Origin: Liolophura sinensis
Taxonomy: Eukaryota; Mollusca; Polyplacophora; Chitonida; Chitonidae
Direction of reading: 5' to 3'
DNA: 64,000 nucleotides
Assembly: GCF_032854445.1 (NCBI RefSeq)
Contig: NC_088298.1
Coordinates: 733,474 to 797,473, forward strand
Part shown: positions 32,331 to 42,699 of the stretch, one piece after another
Layout: each line of letters opens with the position of its first letter
Position numbering within the stretch: position 1 is the first letter of the stretch
Position numbers and translations under genes: made by a program
Notes under the pieces: model-generated
Told to the model about the DNA's origin: nothing
What the model saw: the letters and a program-made list of their open reading frames with translations, nothing else
Databases searched by the model: none

Positions 32331-34681
32331 AGTAAGAATTTCATCATCCCAGGCTTTATGGTCCTTAGGGCTATTGAGGACAAATCACTTGTTCAGACCG
32401 TCAGAACGGTGCCACATTAAGTGTATCATAAGAGGTGTTCATGCGTATACCTTCGTATACCTGCCGTCAACCAAGATATACGCTCTAGGTCAATACTCCC
32501 AAGGCTAATTACAAAATTAACACAAACTAAGGAAGTATACAAAACCGGAAATAAATATACTACTTTCAGGGAAGAGATCAGGCGAGGTGGTTTTTGAAAT
32601 GTGCCATTGTTTTGAGTTTATAAGATAATGACCTGTTTCTGTTTAATTATGTAAAAAGAGCACAGCCCTTAGGGGTGGAGAGATGGGCCTCGTCGCAATT
32701 TTAAGATCTATTGCCTGCCTTCATACAGCCTGTCCTCATGACCTTTTTCTGCCCACTAGAAGCAATTTGCTATGGTCAATCTTCCGACAGAATTGTTTTT
32801 CGTTCCAAAATCAAAGAGCATAATCATTGCTACTTTAAGTCATCTGTCATGGTCTTAGAAGGCCAGAACACATGTATTCGCTTTGTCCTCAACTCTCTGG
32901 AGAGGACAGAAATGTCAGGATAGAGACAGAGACAGCCGGGTTGCGGGGGACGTTAATCCTGAGTTTGTTATGGAAGACAAAGATAGACACACAGTAGCCT
33001 TAGGGAGAGTGGGGTGTGAGTTCCTTCACTCCATGCCATACATATCTAATCAGGGTTATATTTTATTTTATTTCTTTTTAGGTAAAAGAAGCAGAATTCA
33101 AATAAAAATAGCTAAATTATCCAATCTCAATATTATCAGTATACTAGAATCAACCCTGAATCAGACTTTTTCTTTATGCAGCCTAAGACTACAGCATAAC
33201 ATATAGTCATAATGTTATAATAAAGCAGGCTGTCGCCAGCCACGTTCTGGTGTATGGGAGAAAGTAAACCCCATTCTTTTGGACTGGGTAATGTTATTTT
33301 CAAAACATATGTGATTGATGTTTATGCCGTGTTCATGACTAATTTACTAATGGGAAGGAGAACAGCTGGCAAATCCCAAGATACAAAGCCCGAGTTTAAG
33401 CTGCTGTCGAACAAGCCAAAAGTTGGATTCTAACGTCATACCTTATTTGCTCCTTTAAGTACTTCTGTTATGAACTGTTAGTCTGATCGAATTTGTGAAT
33501 ATTCTATCGATTATTAATGTAGACGTTACCAACTGGTCATTCGTTGAACTTGAGGAAGTTAAAAGGGTATGTGGGCTTTTTTTTACCCATGCAAATATCG
33601 ACAAGCCACCAAGACAGTGCAGCAAACATCACGTGAACAGTACACATGTACCTGCCTCTTTATTTCTTTAACATTATGGGATGAAATATCGTGATTTCTT
33701 GTTGAAATACGATCCACTTCCTCTTTAAAAATACTGTGTGCATGAGATTATTGACCTTGTCCTTGTTGGCTGACGGCTGGTATACGAATATTTGTTTTGG
33801 CCCAAGATCCAAACATTATTGAATGTCGAAAATTTAGTGAAGTATTAAAACTAAAACTAAGAGGCCAAGTTCGCAAAAACTTCACACATTTCACGCTTTT
33901 TCATCTGATTTCGGCATCATTTTATGTTTTCCTCTCCTTTTAGTAAGGTATTCAAGACAACTCATCAAAACTTTTGCACAGGTGTAACACTTGATTACTT
34001 ATATAGTGTGAGGCGTACTGTAATATATTGGTTGTTGCAATCTAGAAGGTGATTTGGACCGACTGAATTTAGAGAAGGTGACGTAAAGCTGGTCTCACAC
34101 GGGTGATATTTTTAGCGGTAATACGTTGCGTTTATATGAGATATATTATCGCATACATAACAATAGTTCAGATAAGCATCGTAAAGCGTGCAATATACAG
34201 TGTCGCAATAGTTTTGGTCATGTAAAAAAAGTTATCTCAGTTGCGAAAGTAATTGCAGTTATTGTGATTATCACATACAAGCGCACTATATCGCCCGTAA
34301 TCGCAGTATTTGCGACCACTTAGGCGTTAAGAAACGCAGTTTAATCGCCATTTTTTCCCCTCATTCGGCGAAATAACACAATGAGCGACATATGTCGCAA
34401 AATATGGAGATGTCTATCTTTTACAATAAGATTGATACCTCAATTGCTGCATTATATAACACAATAAATTATTTCTGACCTTGGCTAAATTAAAACTGCG
34501 CATGAAAATGCTCCCCAATAGATGTAGGGGTTTTCACTCTCTGAGTAATGACGAGGACCTTGTCCCACAGATGGATAACCGGTGATATAAAGAATTAATG
34601 ATCTTTCTTCTCCTGCCATTGATAACAGTCAGTTTTAAGAGTGATTTAAACCTCTCTTCGATAGAGCTCTGATGTCCTCCT
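32331..34681. other. No recognisable gene
   Basis: AT-rich sequence. Between 34090 and 34400 the words TCGCAA, GCGAT, ATCGC and TTGCGA are strongly enriched around a GGTCTCACACGGGTGATA motif, suggesting a decayed short DNA-transposon-like repeat, but no terminal inverted repeat could be placed. The frames at 32711-33206 and 34126-34323 show no family features. Confidence 0.4.
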
Positions 34682-36570
34682 CTATCTTTTCTTCTTCTTA
34701 ATCTCTTCCAACTCATGCGAAACAAATTTTCGCTTTCCACTTTGGTCTGCTGTATTACGTTTCTCCTGATTTCGTTGGCGGTTCAACACATACTTCTGTC
34801 TAGCACCACGTGCTGCAAAAGCCATTTCTTTTGTGATAATCCCCTTATGTAGTCCACCTACAGAAAGAAGGTGATCTTTGGCCAGCCTGTGCGAAAGAAG
34901 ACGCTGGCTCTTCAGATTCAATGCATCTACCTCTTTGTTGATAGAAAATCCCCGTTCAACAGAGGCCTGGCCATGGGATAGGATCAGAAGTTTTTTAATC
35001 ACTTCCCACAGTTTCTTGTAACTGGGAGCTCCCTGCATGGCATCGAAGTACAAAGTATCAAGACGTGATTCAGGTAGCTCCGTGTCATAGCGAATGAACT
35101 TGGGGTGAGAGCTATCAAGAAATCCTTACATTTCATGCTGAACTCTAATGCCTGTCGTTCGCTGATCGTTTTTTCACGAATAAGGTCTCTTACCTTCTAG
35201 TGAGCAGTAAACCCTGTGTCTATTTCCTGTGGTCTTTGTGATTAGAAGGGTTGGCTACATCTGCTTGAAGTATTTTCAGTGGTGTGTTTGCTTCATCCAA
35301 GACTGATTGTTTGACAAACCTCCTTCAGAGAGTTCTTAAGAGTTTTTCTAGGTCCTGGCTTAAGAAAGGGATCATAGGCATGTGTGGTAAATTGTCAGTA
35401 ACTTAGTAATAGGTCTGGATATCGAAGCAAAAGCCTGCAGTTTCGCTGACAAAAAAATATACTTTGTTCCGTTAGCTGCAGTCAAATGACGTTTCGTTTT
35501 TGAACCCGGAAGTTTTTTTAGACCTAACAGCAGCCACATATTTCTTGATACTTGGCAATATTTCCGTGGTCCGTTCAGCCAGCTGCTTCTGACACCCCTC
35601 TCTTCGCGCTGGGCTTTCCTTGAAGACTCCGTGTAATGCTGTAAGGTAATCACATATATGCCAATCGGAGCTGAAGCAACCCTTTTTGAAGGAGTTATTC
35701 ATCAAGAAGTTTGGTGTTACTGCTTGCATGGTTGTCTTCAAATTTGGAATAGAAGGAATAATTCACATTTGGACCATCCACAGAAATTTGGAGGACGTTT
35801 TGGTAGCCAAGGCCTGTGTCTATGCTGTCATTGCAGTTCTCCAAGAGGTCAAAAGATCTAACACGACCCATGAACTTCGAGTCAAGGTACCGACTGATCA
35901 CTTTATCATAGTCCCAGAATCGTACCTACATGTCCATTTGCTCCATCTGCATGTGCCTGTTCATGCTTTCATCAAACATCAGGACACAACTATCATTGAG
36001 AACTTTGTCCATCAGCAGCTTTTTAAAATATGGAGCAAGCCTATAGATGTAAGGTATATACTTTACGTTTCTTCACATGAGAACTTCTCTGCCACTGAAT
36101 TATTTGGAAACATCTGTTGCAAGACGATTTAATTTAGAAGAATAAGCATTATTCACACATTTCAAAACCCACCACAGTTCTGCTTTTCTGGAACGCCCTT
36201 TCCGGACTACGAATGGTATACGAATGTCGGACATGACGCTTATATTCAATACTTTATCTCCAGAACTAAAGATGTCCAAATTACAAGTAGGATGACTGAC
36301 TCTTCACTGGTCTGTGAAGTGGATGTACCACAATAGTGTTCTGTACCAGCAGACTGTGTGACAACTATTGCCTTTTCCCTGTGTTTCTTTCTAGAAACAT
36401 GTCTTGAAAAGGCAAAAATTCCCATAGACGATATATTTATACAGGTATATCGGATATAGAGGTTTCGTTTGACATACTGTGCAGAAAGCCTTGTGATTTC
36501 CCGCAGGGTGTCTTTTCAACCAGTCCTTAAAACGTCGATCTGTCAGCCACACATCATTAAATAAACAGTT
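34682..36570 (-). pseudogene. hAT-like transposase-derived gene relic
   Basis: Read on the minus strand, fragments appear in order. First is a BED-like zinc-finger start (FNDVWLTDRRFKDWLKRHPA, then GNHKAFCTVCQ) near 36560-36470. Next come a MFDESMNRHMQMEQMDMYV segment near 35950, MGRVRSFDLLENC and LQISVDGPNVNYSFY near 35850-35780, and FKESPARREGCQKQ near 35600. Last is LLILSHGQASVERGFSINKE near 34960, the hAT-type C-terminal dimerisation motif. The pieces lie in different frames with stops, so the copy is dead. The family is multi-copy in fish and invertebrates (from memory). No terminal inverted repeats were identified. Confidence 0.65.
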
Positions 36571-36814
36571 ACCTGGCATCGCTGTCAGGAAGAATGCAAC
36601 AAGAACAAACTGCACATGTATCTGAAAAGAAAAGCAGAACAGTTATAACTTAATTTGTAAATTCTATTTCTTCTGCATTCATGTATTAAAATCAGATAAA
36701 TTGGCCTTCAGAAGAACCAGCTGTTGATGGCAGTAGACCCACATTCAGTGTAATGTTATTTATACATCTCTATAATATAAAACAGTAAACAAAAGTTTAC
36801 TTTTGGTGACCACT

Positions 36815-36961
36815 GGTGACAGTGGTGGGATGCTGGAAGTCCTCCCGATGCTGGATGAGATACGGTGACAGGGGTGGAATAGTAGAATTCTTCCCGATAA
36901 TGGGTCAGATATGGTGGCAGCGGTGGGATGGTGGAAGTCCTCCCGACAACGGATCAGATGG
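36815..36961. repeat. Tandem repeat, 3 x 49 bp
   Basis: Three adjacent 49-bp units start GGTGACAGTGGTGGGATGCT, GGTGACAGGGGTGGAATAGT and GGTGGCAGCGGTGGGATGGT. All carry a CCTCCCGA-like word and end near GATAC, GATAT or GATGG. The first unit is preceded by a partial match (TTTTGGTGACCACT). Confidence 0.85.
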
Positions 36962-37234
36962 TATAGACAGTCAACAGTACATACACAGATCTCAAGTTGA
37001 GAAGCCTTTAATGTCAAGTCCACGTAATAGACGGCTTGTCCAATGCGGTATCTGGTGCACACAAATTAATTGTATTCCAATGCGAATACTACAGAATAGG
37101 TCAATACCGCTAGTACACGAAACGATGGTCTAATTCTCTTGATGTTCACCGTCTAGCTGGCCTCTCTGACTCTGCCCACTGGCAAATATGCTGGGTCACA
37201 GCTACGTCAAGCCTTAGATTAGCCAATCATCGTT

Positions 37235-37745
37235 CGGGTACCCCCGTGAGGTTTCCGGGATGATAAGAATAGGACATCAGCCCTCTAGGCAAGCTTGTCG
37301 TAAAAGTCGACGAACCTAGAGCTCTCCTGTGTGAGCCCGGTGAATATAATACGCTCACATCTGCCTGGTTGTGTGAGAGGCATCTGGGAAGCGACCTGTT
37401 TGCCGTGGGTTGCGACCCGTAATCTCCGAGGACGGGATCCTGATGGCTGAGGGCGTGTTGGTCTTGCGAGACCCTTACGCCCAACACGCCACTTTGGCCC
37501 TTACTTGGAGAGAAACGGGAGTGGGGGGAAGGGGTCGGATGGGCCCGGTCCGATCAATCGGCTGGTCGCGTCAAGCCCTACACTTGATCCAGTTTGGCAT
37601 TCTTTCACGTACTCTGACGTAAAGTTGGGTTAACACGAGACGCTCTTGTTCGGGGTCAGTGTAAAAGGCGGTGACTAATGCTTCAATCGAGTAGATTGGG
37701 TTTAATCTTGTTGGTGTAATTCAATCAGTTGGAGTATAACGAGTA
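37235..37745 (+). mobile_element. Isolated family 1 LINE 5' region
   Basis: CCCCGTGAGGTTTCCGGGAT, ATCAGCCCTCTAGGCAAGCT, CTAGAGCTCTCCTGTGTGAG and the long block to GGGTTTAATCTTGTTGGTG match the 5' regions before ORF1 at 48.0 and 54.2 kb. The match ends before the TTGTTGGCACTCC segment. No ORF1 or ORF2 follows. Such 5'-only pieces are unusual for LINEs. It could be a deletion remnant, or this region may also exist as an independent short repeat. Confidence 0.85.
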
Positions 37746-38639
37746 TATATATATATGGACTTTAATTCCTAGCTGAACTCACAAGCACACTAGCTGCATC
37801 TATGCACACCTCTCCAATTTTTATGTTACAGGTAGGGGTATGTAGAAAGCAACTCCTCTACGACTTCGGTGTACTGATCTGATCTCGAGAACCTGCAATC
37901 AAAATTATTATTTAATATCATCAGCCAGTATTTAGTGAAGAAGAAATTTCTCCTACTCTCGTCAAACCACTACAGCAGCCATTTCTTTAAAACTTCAAAT
38001 TTTCACAAGAATGTTAAATGCATGTAAAAAGTACACGTGCATGCATGCACTGGTAAATTTACTTACTAGCACTAATAAACTGTGCAGACATCATTCAGAA
38101 TGAATCTCGACCAATTCATGAAATAACTGCATTCAAGTTTGTGGATAAGATAATTCCGGAAATCGCAGGCATGAACTTCACAATCCTTTCCTATGTAATA
38201 AATATAAGAACCCCCTGGTCAGAAATTTTAACTACCCTATAGCACGGTTGTATATGGCAAGGGAATAAATGTATCTGGTGTTCTATGGGAGGAAACTAGA
38301 GGGAGCAGATATAACCACTCAAGAAACATTCCCACATTAATTGATACTTCTGTACGTCATCCTGGTTGTGGGTAAGTCCGAGGTCTCCAACAAATGTTAT
38401 CTGACTAAAATCACCTGAATGAGCTTAAGTCACTGATGATTTCTTAATGCCACCAAGGCCCCTGTTCTGGGGGCTTAGTTTTGTAAAATGGAGGTCAAAT
38501 TGGGAACATATTAACTAAGGTTACATTAATTAAGACGAAAATATCAAAATGTGGCTTGTAAACGTCATATCGTATTGCGGTTTTACACTCTGGCTTATGT
38601 TATAGTCTGGTGAAATTTGTCCCAGTAGAGACTAAGGGT
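37746..38639. other. No recognisable feature
   Basis: AT-rich sequence with a (TA)n-like stretch at its start (37745-37755). No open frame of note. Confidence 0.4.
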
Positions 38640-39105
38640 TGGACACTTGATCTACAAGAAATACATTGATATTTTGCACCAAGGTATACCCACATAGTGT
38701 ATTTGGTGATTTCCTCATGAAGGGTATCCATCAGTCCAGAGATCAACGCCTTGCTCAGCTTCTCCTTTTTACTCAAGGCTTCCGTGAGCCTGTACCCAAA
38801 TTTGTTTACTGGTAAAACAAATCTCACTGGCCACTTTTTGTTCACCACTTCCTGGTCAAAGTCAGGTGATGGCGTAAATGCTCCCTGCTCCCTTGAAATG
38901 TCAACTTCACTGAATGTTGTTCTGTTGGGCTGCTATACGTTCACTCTAACTGCTATTTTAAGTCGACCTTCAGGTGAGAGAAGGCTTTCGTCACTGGTAG
39001 ATGTACAACTTAAGTCCACCCAATCGTCGTATTTTCCCGAAAATTGTTGAAGTACAATGTCTGTGTGTTCAGGGATGTCAAATACCACTTTGGCTTAATG
39101 TATTA
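38640..39105 (-). pseudogene. PB1-like / WP-domain exon of a multi-copy family
   Basis: One minus-strand frame runs for about 150 codons with a single stop. It starts VVFDIPEHTDIVLQQFSGKY and DDWVDL, resembling the PB1-like part of SAMD3-like multi-copy proteins. It continues to KKWPVRFVLPVNKFGYRLTE and LHEEITKYTM, which parallels their WPxxFxLP segment. The stop near 38930 and lack of a defined start suggest a decayed gene or a retained exon. It is on the same strand as the zinc-finger relic at 42.7-44.2 kb, with a LINE inserted between. Whether they formed one gene is unknown. Confidence 0.42.
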
Positions 39106-39570
39106 TATTGTCTCCAGGGGACAGTGAAAAGATTTTCCGTTGCTGCCCAAAGAACAACAAGAGACTGCAACAGTAGTTTGGCCTTCACATGAATGAACGC
39201 AGCAAAAAAACATTTTTCACTTCTGTAATATTTATGAAGAATATATACAGTTTTGGAAACAATTTTTCCGCATATTGCCTCACCTACAATCTTGTTCACA
39301 CAAGTATCAACAATTTACTACTATATGTACCATAATAATTAATAAGACTAATAGTAATTTACTATTCCATGGCAATAAATTAACACCTAGCAGAAATGGA
39401 TGCAATTATCTGAATAACAATCAGACCCGCTAACAGTATGGTTCAAAATGAAGTAATTTTGCCAAGAAATATATGGTAGAGTGTTGCACGCAGTAACGTG
39501 GAGTGTGGTGTGATTGTTGAATAATAAAAATTAGTAAATACAATTACTGCAATCATATGTTGCTATTCGT

Positions 39571-39722
39571 ATGTATCATACATACATGCACCTGTATCAT
39601 AAATACATGCACCTGTATCATAAATACATGCACCTGTATCATACATACATGCACCTGTATCATACATACATGCACCTGTATCATACATACATGCACCTGT
39701 ATCATAAATACATGCACCTGTC
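39571..39722. repeat. 18-bp tandem repeat, about 8 units
   Basis: The unit ACATGCACCTGTATCATA repeats with a single variable base (ACATAC or AAATAC). As 18 is divisible by three it reads as repeated MHLYHTY, which is not a gene. It lies about 230 bp before the LINE insertion at 39966. Confidence 0.95.
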
Positions 39723-39965
39723 GTTAAGGCTCATAACATTTTACCTACAGGTGATGTACATGTATATGTCATCTAATGCTCTACATATTGTTACCTGCCC
39801 GTACAAATTTATCAAAACATAGCGTTAAAACGATACAACTCTGTATTTCAATACGATTTGATCTTGTTCACCAACAGTGTAAAGACCCAATGGGTAGGAG
39901 TCAAGCAAATCTCTAGGCAACATCTTCCATGCACACCTTTCCACTTGTTGTATAACATATGCATG

Positions 39966-42204
39966 GATTTGGACTTAGAGGTCGGCTTCCTGACTTTATT
40001 CGTAAATTCTTAGACCATCGTCACTTCCAAGTTCGGGTTGGGGCTACCCTATCTGACTACTTTGAACAAGATCAGGGGGTTCCTCAAGGCAGCATTTTAT
40101 CAGTTACTCTCTTTAGCATTAAGATTAATAGCCTTGCCAGAGTTTTATCTCCTAGTATGAATGCGTCCCTTTTTGTGGACCGGCCCGGATAGCACAGTTG
40201 GTAGAGCGTCCGCTTCGGGACCGGTAGATCCAGGATCAATCCTTGGTCGAGTCACACCTAAGACTTTAAAAGAGGAAGTTGTAACTTCCTCGCTTGGCGT
40301 TCAGCATGAAGGGGATAGTGCAACGACTGGTTGACCCGTAGGCATAATGGCTCGGGCGGGGCGGCTTGCTTGCCTTCGGTAAGTCGTCTCAGTGATGCAG
40401 CACTAAATAAAAGAGCGGTGGAAATCCGTCCTGCAACAAGGAGGCACATTACACGTGCATGCACCCTAATGATTCCTTCGTCGTCATATGACTGAAAAAT
40501 TGTTGAGTACGACGTTAAACCCCAAGCACTCACTCACTCACTCCCTTTTTGTGGACGATCTTGGTATCTCTTGTCGAGGCAAAGGTATGCACACTATTGA
40601 GAGACAGCTGCAGATTTGCCTTAACAAAATCCATGCCTGGGCACTGGAGAACGGATTTAAGTTCTCCAAGTCGAAGACTAACTCGGTACACTTTTGTCGG
40701 AAGTACATCCCCCATGAAGACCCCAAGGTATTTTTAGATGGGTCCCCCATCAAGGTTGTGCCGGAGGCAAAATTCCTCGGGGTGATCTTCGATAAGCACC
40801 TTACATTTAAATCTCACATTAATTATCTTAGAGTCAGATGCCTAAAGACGCTTGATATTTTGAAGGTTGTCTCTAGTGCTCGATGGGGAGGGGATCATGA
40901 AACCCTACTTCAGCTCTATCGAGCACTGATTCGTTCTAAGGTAGACTATCCCTGCAGTGTTTATGGAGGTGCGTCACGCTCCCAGTTGAAGAAACTCAAT
41001 ACTGTACCTCACCAGGCCCTACGGTTGTGCTTAGGTGCTTTCCGTACCTCTCCTGTGGAGAGTCTGTGTGTTGAGGCAAACGAGCCTCCCCTGGAGCTTC
41101 GAAGAACTAAACTATCCTTACAGTATATCACCAAGCTTAGAGCCAATCCATCCAACCCAGCCTTTGATTGTGTCTTCCATCCGGAATTTGAAGACTTGTA
41201 TGCTCAGAAGCCATCCATTGTTCCTTCACTGGGTGTCCGCAGTCAGGAACATGTGCAAGCAGCTGGGCTTGGGCTGGATACTATCACCCCCATACCCATC
41301 CAGGAAGATCCACCGTGGTTATGTCCTGAGCCTGAGGTTGATACCTCGCTCTCCTCCCTGAAGAAATCTTCGACCAACCCTTTAGTATACCAGCAGGAGT
41401 TTAGTAATATGTGTTCAAAGTATCCATTTTATCACCGCATATTCACAGACGGTTCCAAGAATGATGATGGCGTGGCTTCTGCCGCTGTCCTTGGGCCCAT
41501 TTCAACTTTCAAATTCCTGTTCTGTATTTACTGCGGAAGCCAAGGCAATTTTGTGCGCACTTCGGTCCATCCCAGAGCTAGGAGGTAGCAGATTTCTCTT
41601 CTGCTCTGACTCCCTTTCCTGCCTCCAGGCAATTCAGGCTAGTTCACCTGTACATCCAGACATTCTGTCTATCAGGGAGATGTTTAAACGACTTAATGAA
41701 GATTTTATCATTGTCTTTTGTTGAGTGCCCGGGCATATGGGTATCCCTGGGAATACTGCTGCAGATGAAGCCGCGAAGGCGGCTTTGCATTCTGTTACTA
41801 CCCAAACTGACGTTCCATATTCGGACTTGCGTTCACTTATTTGCTCCTATATCAAGCGCTTGTTTCAGGCTCAATGGGATGACCAGACAACCAACAAACT
41901 ACATGATATTCGTCAGCTGGTTGTCCAGCGCCTTCCCTTTCACCGCTCTTACATTTTGAGGAGGTGACGTATCGGTCACACACGTGCTACGCATGGGTAT
42001 TTGTTGAAAGGAGAAGATGCTCCTCATTGCTTTGCTTGTGATCAACGGTTCACAGTCAAGCACATATTGCTTGACTGTGGCGACTTTGCTCCTGTACGAG
42101 ATTCCTTTTATCACGTGAGCTCTCTTTCAGAACTTTTCAATTCTGTAGAAAGTGATACTATTTTTGATTTTCTCTCTACCATTGGTATGGGAGGAAAGCT
42201 GTGA
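39966..42204 (+). pseudogene. Family 2 LINE ORF2 (RT and RNase H), broken
   Basis: RT begins at GLRGRLPDFIRKFLDHRHFQ and has DQGVPQGSILSVTLFSIKIN. The catalytic FVDD codons are interrupted by the SINE at 40181 and resume at 40543. The long frame then carries CLNKIHAWALENGFKFSKSK and FLGVIFDKHLTFKSHINYL. RNase H residues are visible: TDGSK near 41450, FTAEAKA, CSDSLSC and NTAADEAAKAAL. A frameshift lies near 41500-41530 and a TGA at about 41723 replaces the Trp expected in a C-W-VPGH motif. The C-terminal Cys/His region CFACDQRFTVKHILLDC is present. Other stops occur at about 41967. Confidence 0.93.
40181..40542 (+). mobile_element. SINE type I inserted in LINE RT, 14-15-bp TSD
   Basis: Begins CGGCCCGGATAGCACAGTTG, a tRNA-like A-box region, with GGATCAATCC in the B-box position. 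It continues through GAGCGGTGGAAATCCGTCCT and CATATGACTGAAAAATTGTT to CACTCACTCACTC. The target duplication CCCTTTTTGTGGAC lies at 40167-40180 and 40543-40556. It differs from the copy at 57066-57428 at only a handful of positions, so both are recent. Confidence 0.97.
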
Positions 42205-42384
42205 TTTTAAACTACCGTCTGTGTTTGTTATGTGACTTTTGGTGTCCTTTTTTGACTGAATAGTAAATGAATTATCCGTAGTAGATCGACTACTTGACGT
42301 TTTATTGTCGCGATAAAACTGAAATATCGTTGAAAGCGACGTTAAAACATTCACTCACTCACTCACCTGTATAACATATGCATG

Positions 42385-42699
42385 ATAGTACACACTGAAG
42401 AACAGCGTTTCTAGCTCCCTGTTCAGCATGTAAAGTAAAAATAAACTATTACACCAAACTGGTACAAATCATCTTTGAATTCAAGAAGTACCACACTGCC
42501 GCTTGAATATTTTGTTCCCTCATAGGTGACATTATTGACCTGCTACACAACTTTCTTGTCACCACCTTTGTAAAACAAGAGTTTTTGAATTGCTCTGTTC
42601 AAAATGCAAAATGGAATGACCTTCTCAATTCTATAACATTAGAAGACAAGTAGTTTTCCCTGTATAGTTAATACACTGCATGAACCAATCACGAGTTGC
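42385..42699. other. No recognisable feature
   Basis: AT-rich sequence between the family 2 LINE and the zinc-finger-type relic. It may be the 3' continuation of that relic, too decayed to read. Confidence 0.35.

Larger units (their letters stand above)
39966..42367 (+). mobile_element. Family 2 LINE, 5'-truncated, 17-bp TSD
   Basis: The element body lies between two exact copies of TGTATAACATATGCATG (39949-39965 and 42368-42384), so both ends are certain. It is 5'-truncated inside RT. It ends with ACTGAAATATCGTTGAAAGC, GACGTTAAAAC and CACTCACTCACTCACC. A type I SINE (40181-40542) is inserted within it. The RNase H domain after RT places it in the I/Nimbus-like group. Its tail is very similar to the tail of the type I SINE. 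Confidence 0.95.

Noticed and set aside
35686-36132. 148-codon plus-strand frame
   Set aside because: It is antisense to the hAT-like relic, whose minus-strand reading has recognisable motifs; the plus reading has none.
39571-39822. Frame reading MHLYHTY repeats as a repeat protein
   Set aside because: It is an 18-bp simple tandem repeat with no flanking coding sequence.
40181-40255. Functional tRNA gene
   Set aside because: The tRNA-like sequence is the head of a SINE: the same body and tail follow at 57066 and 8259, target duplications flank it, and the B-box region is degenerate.
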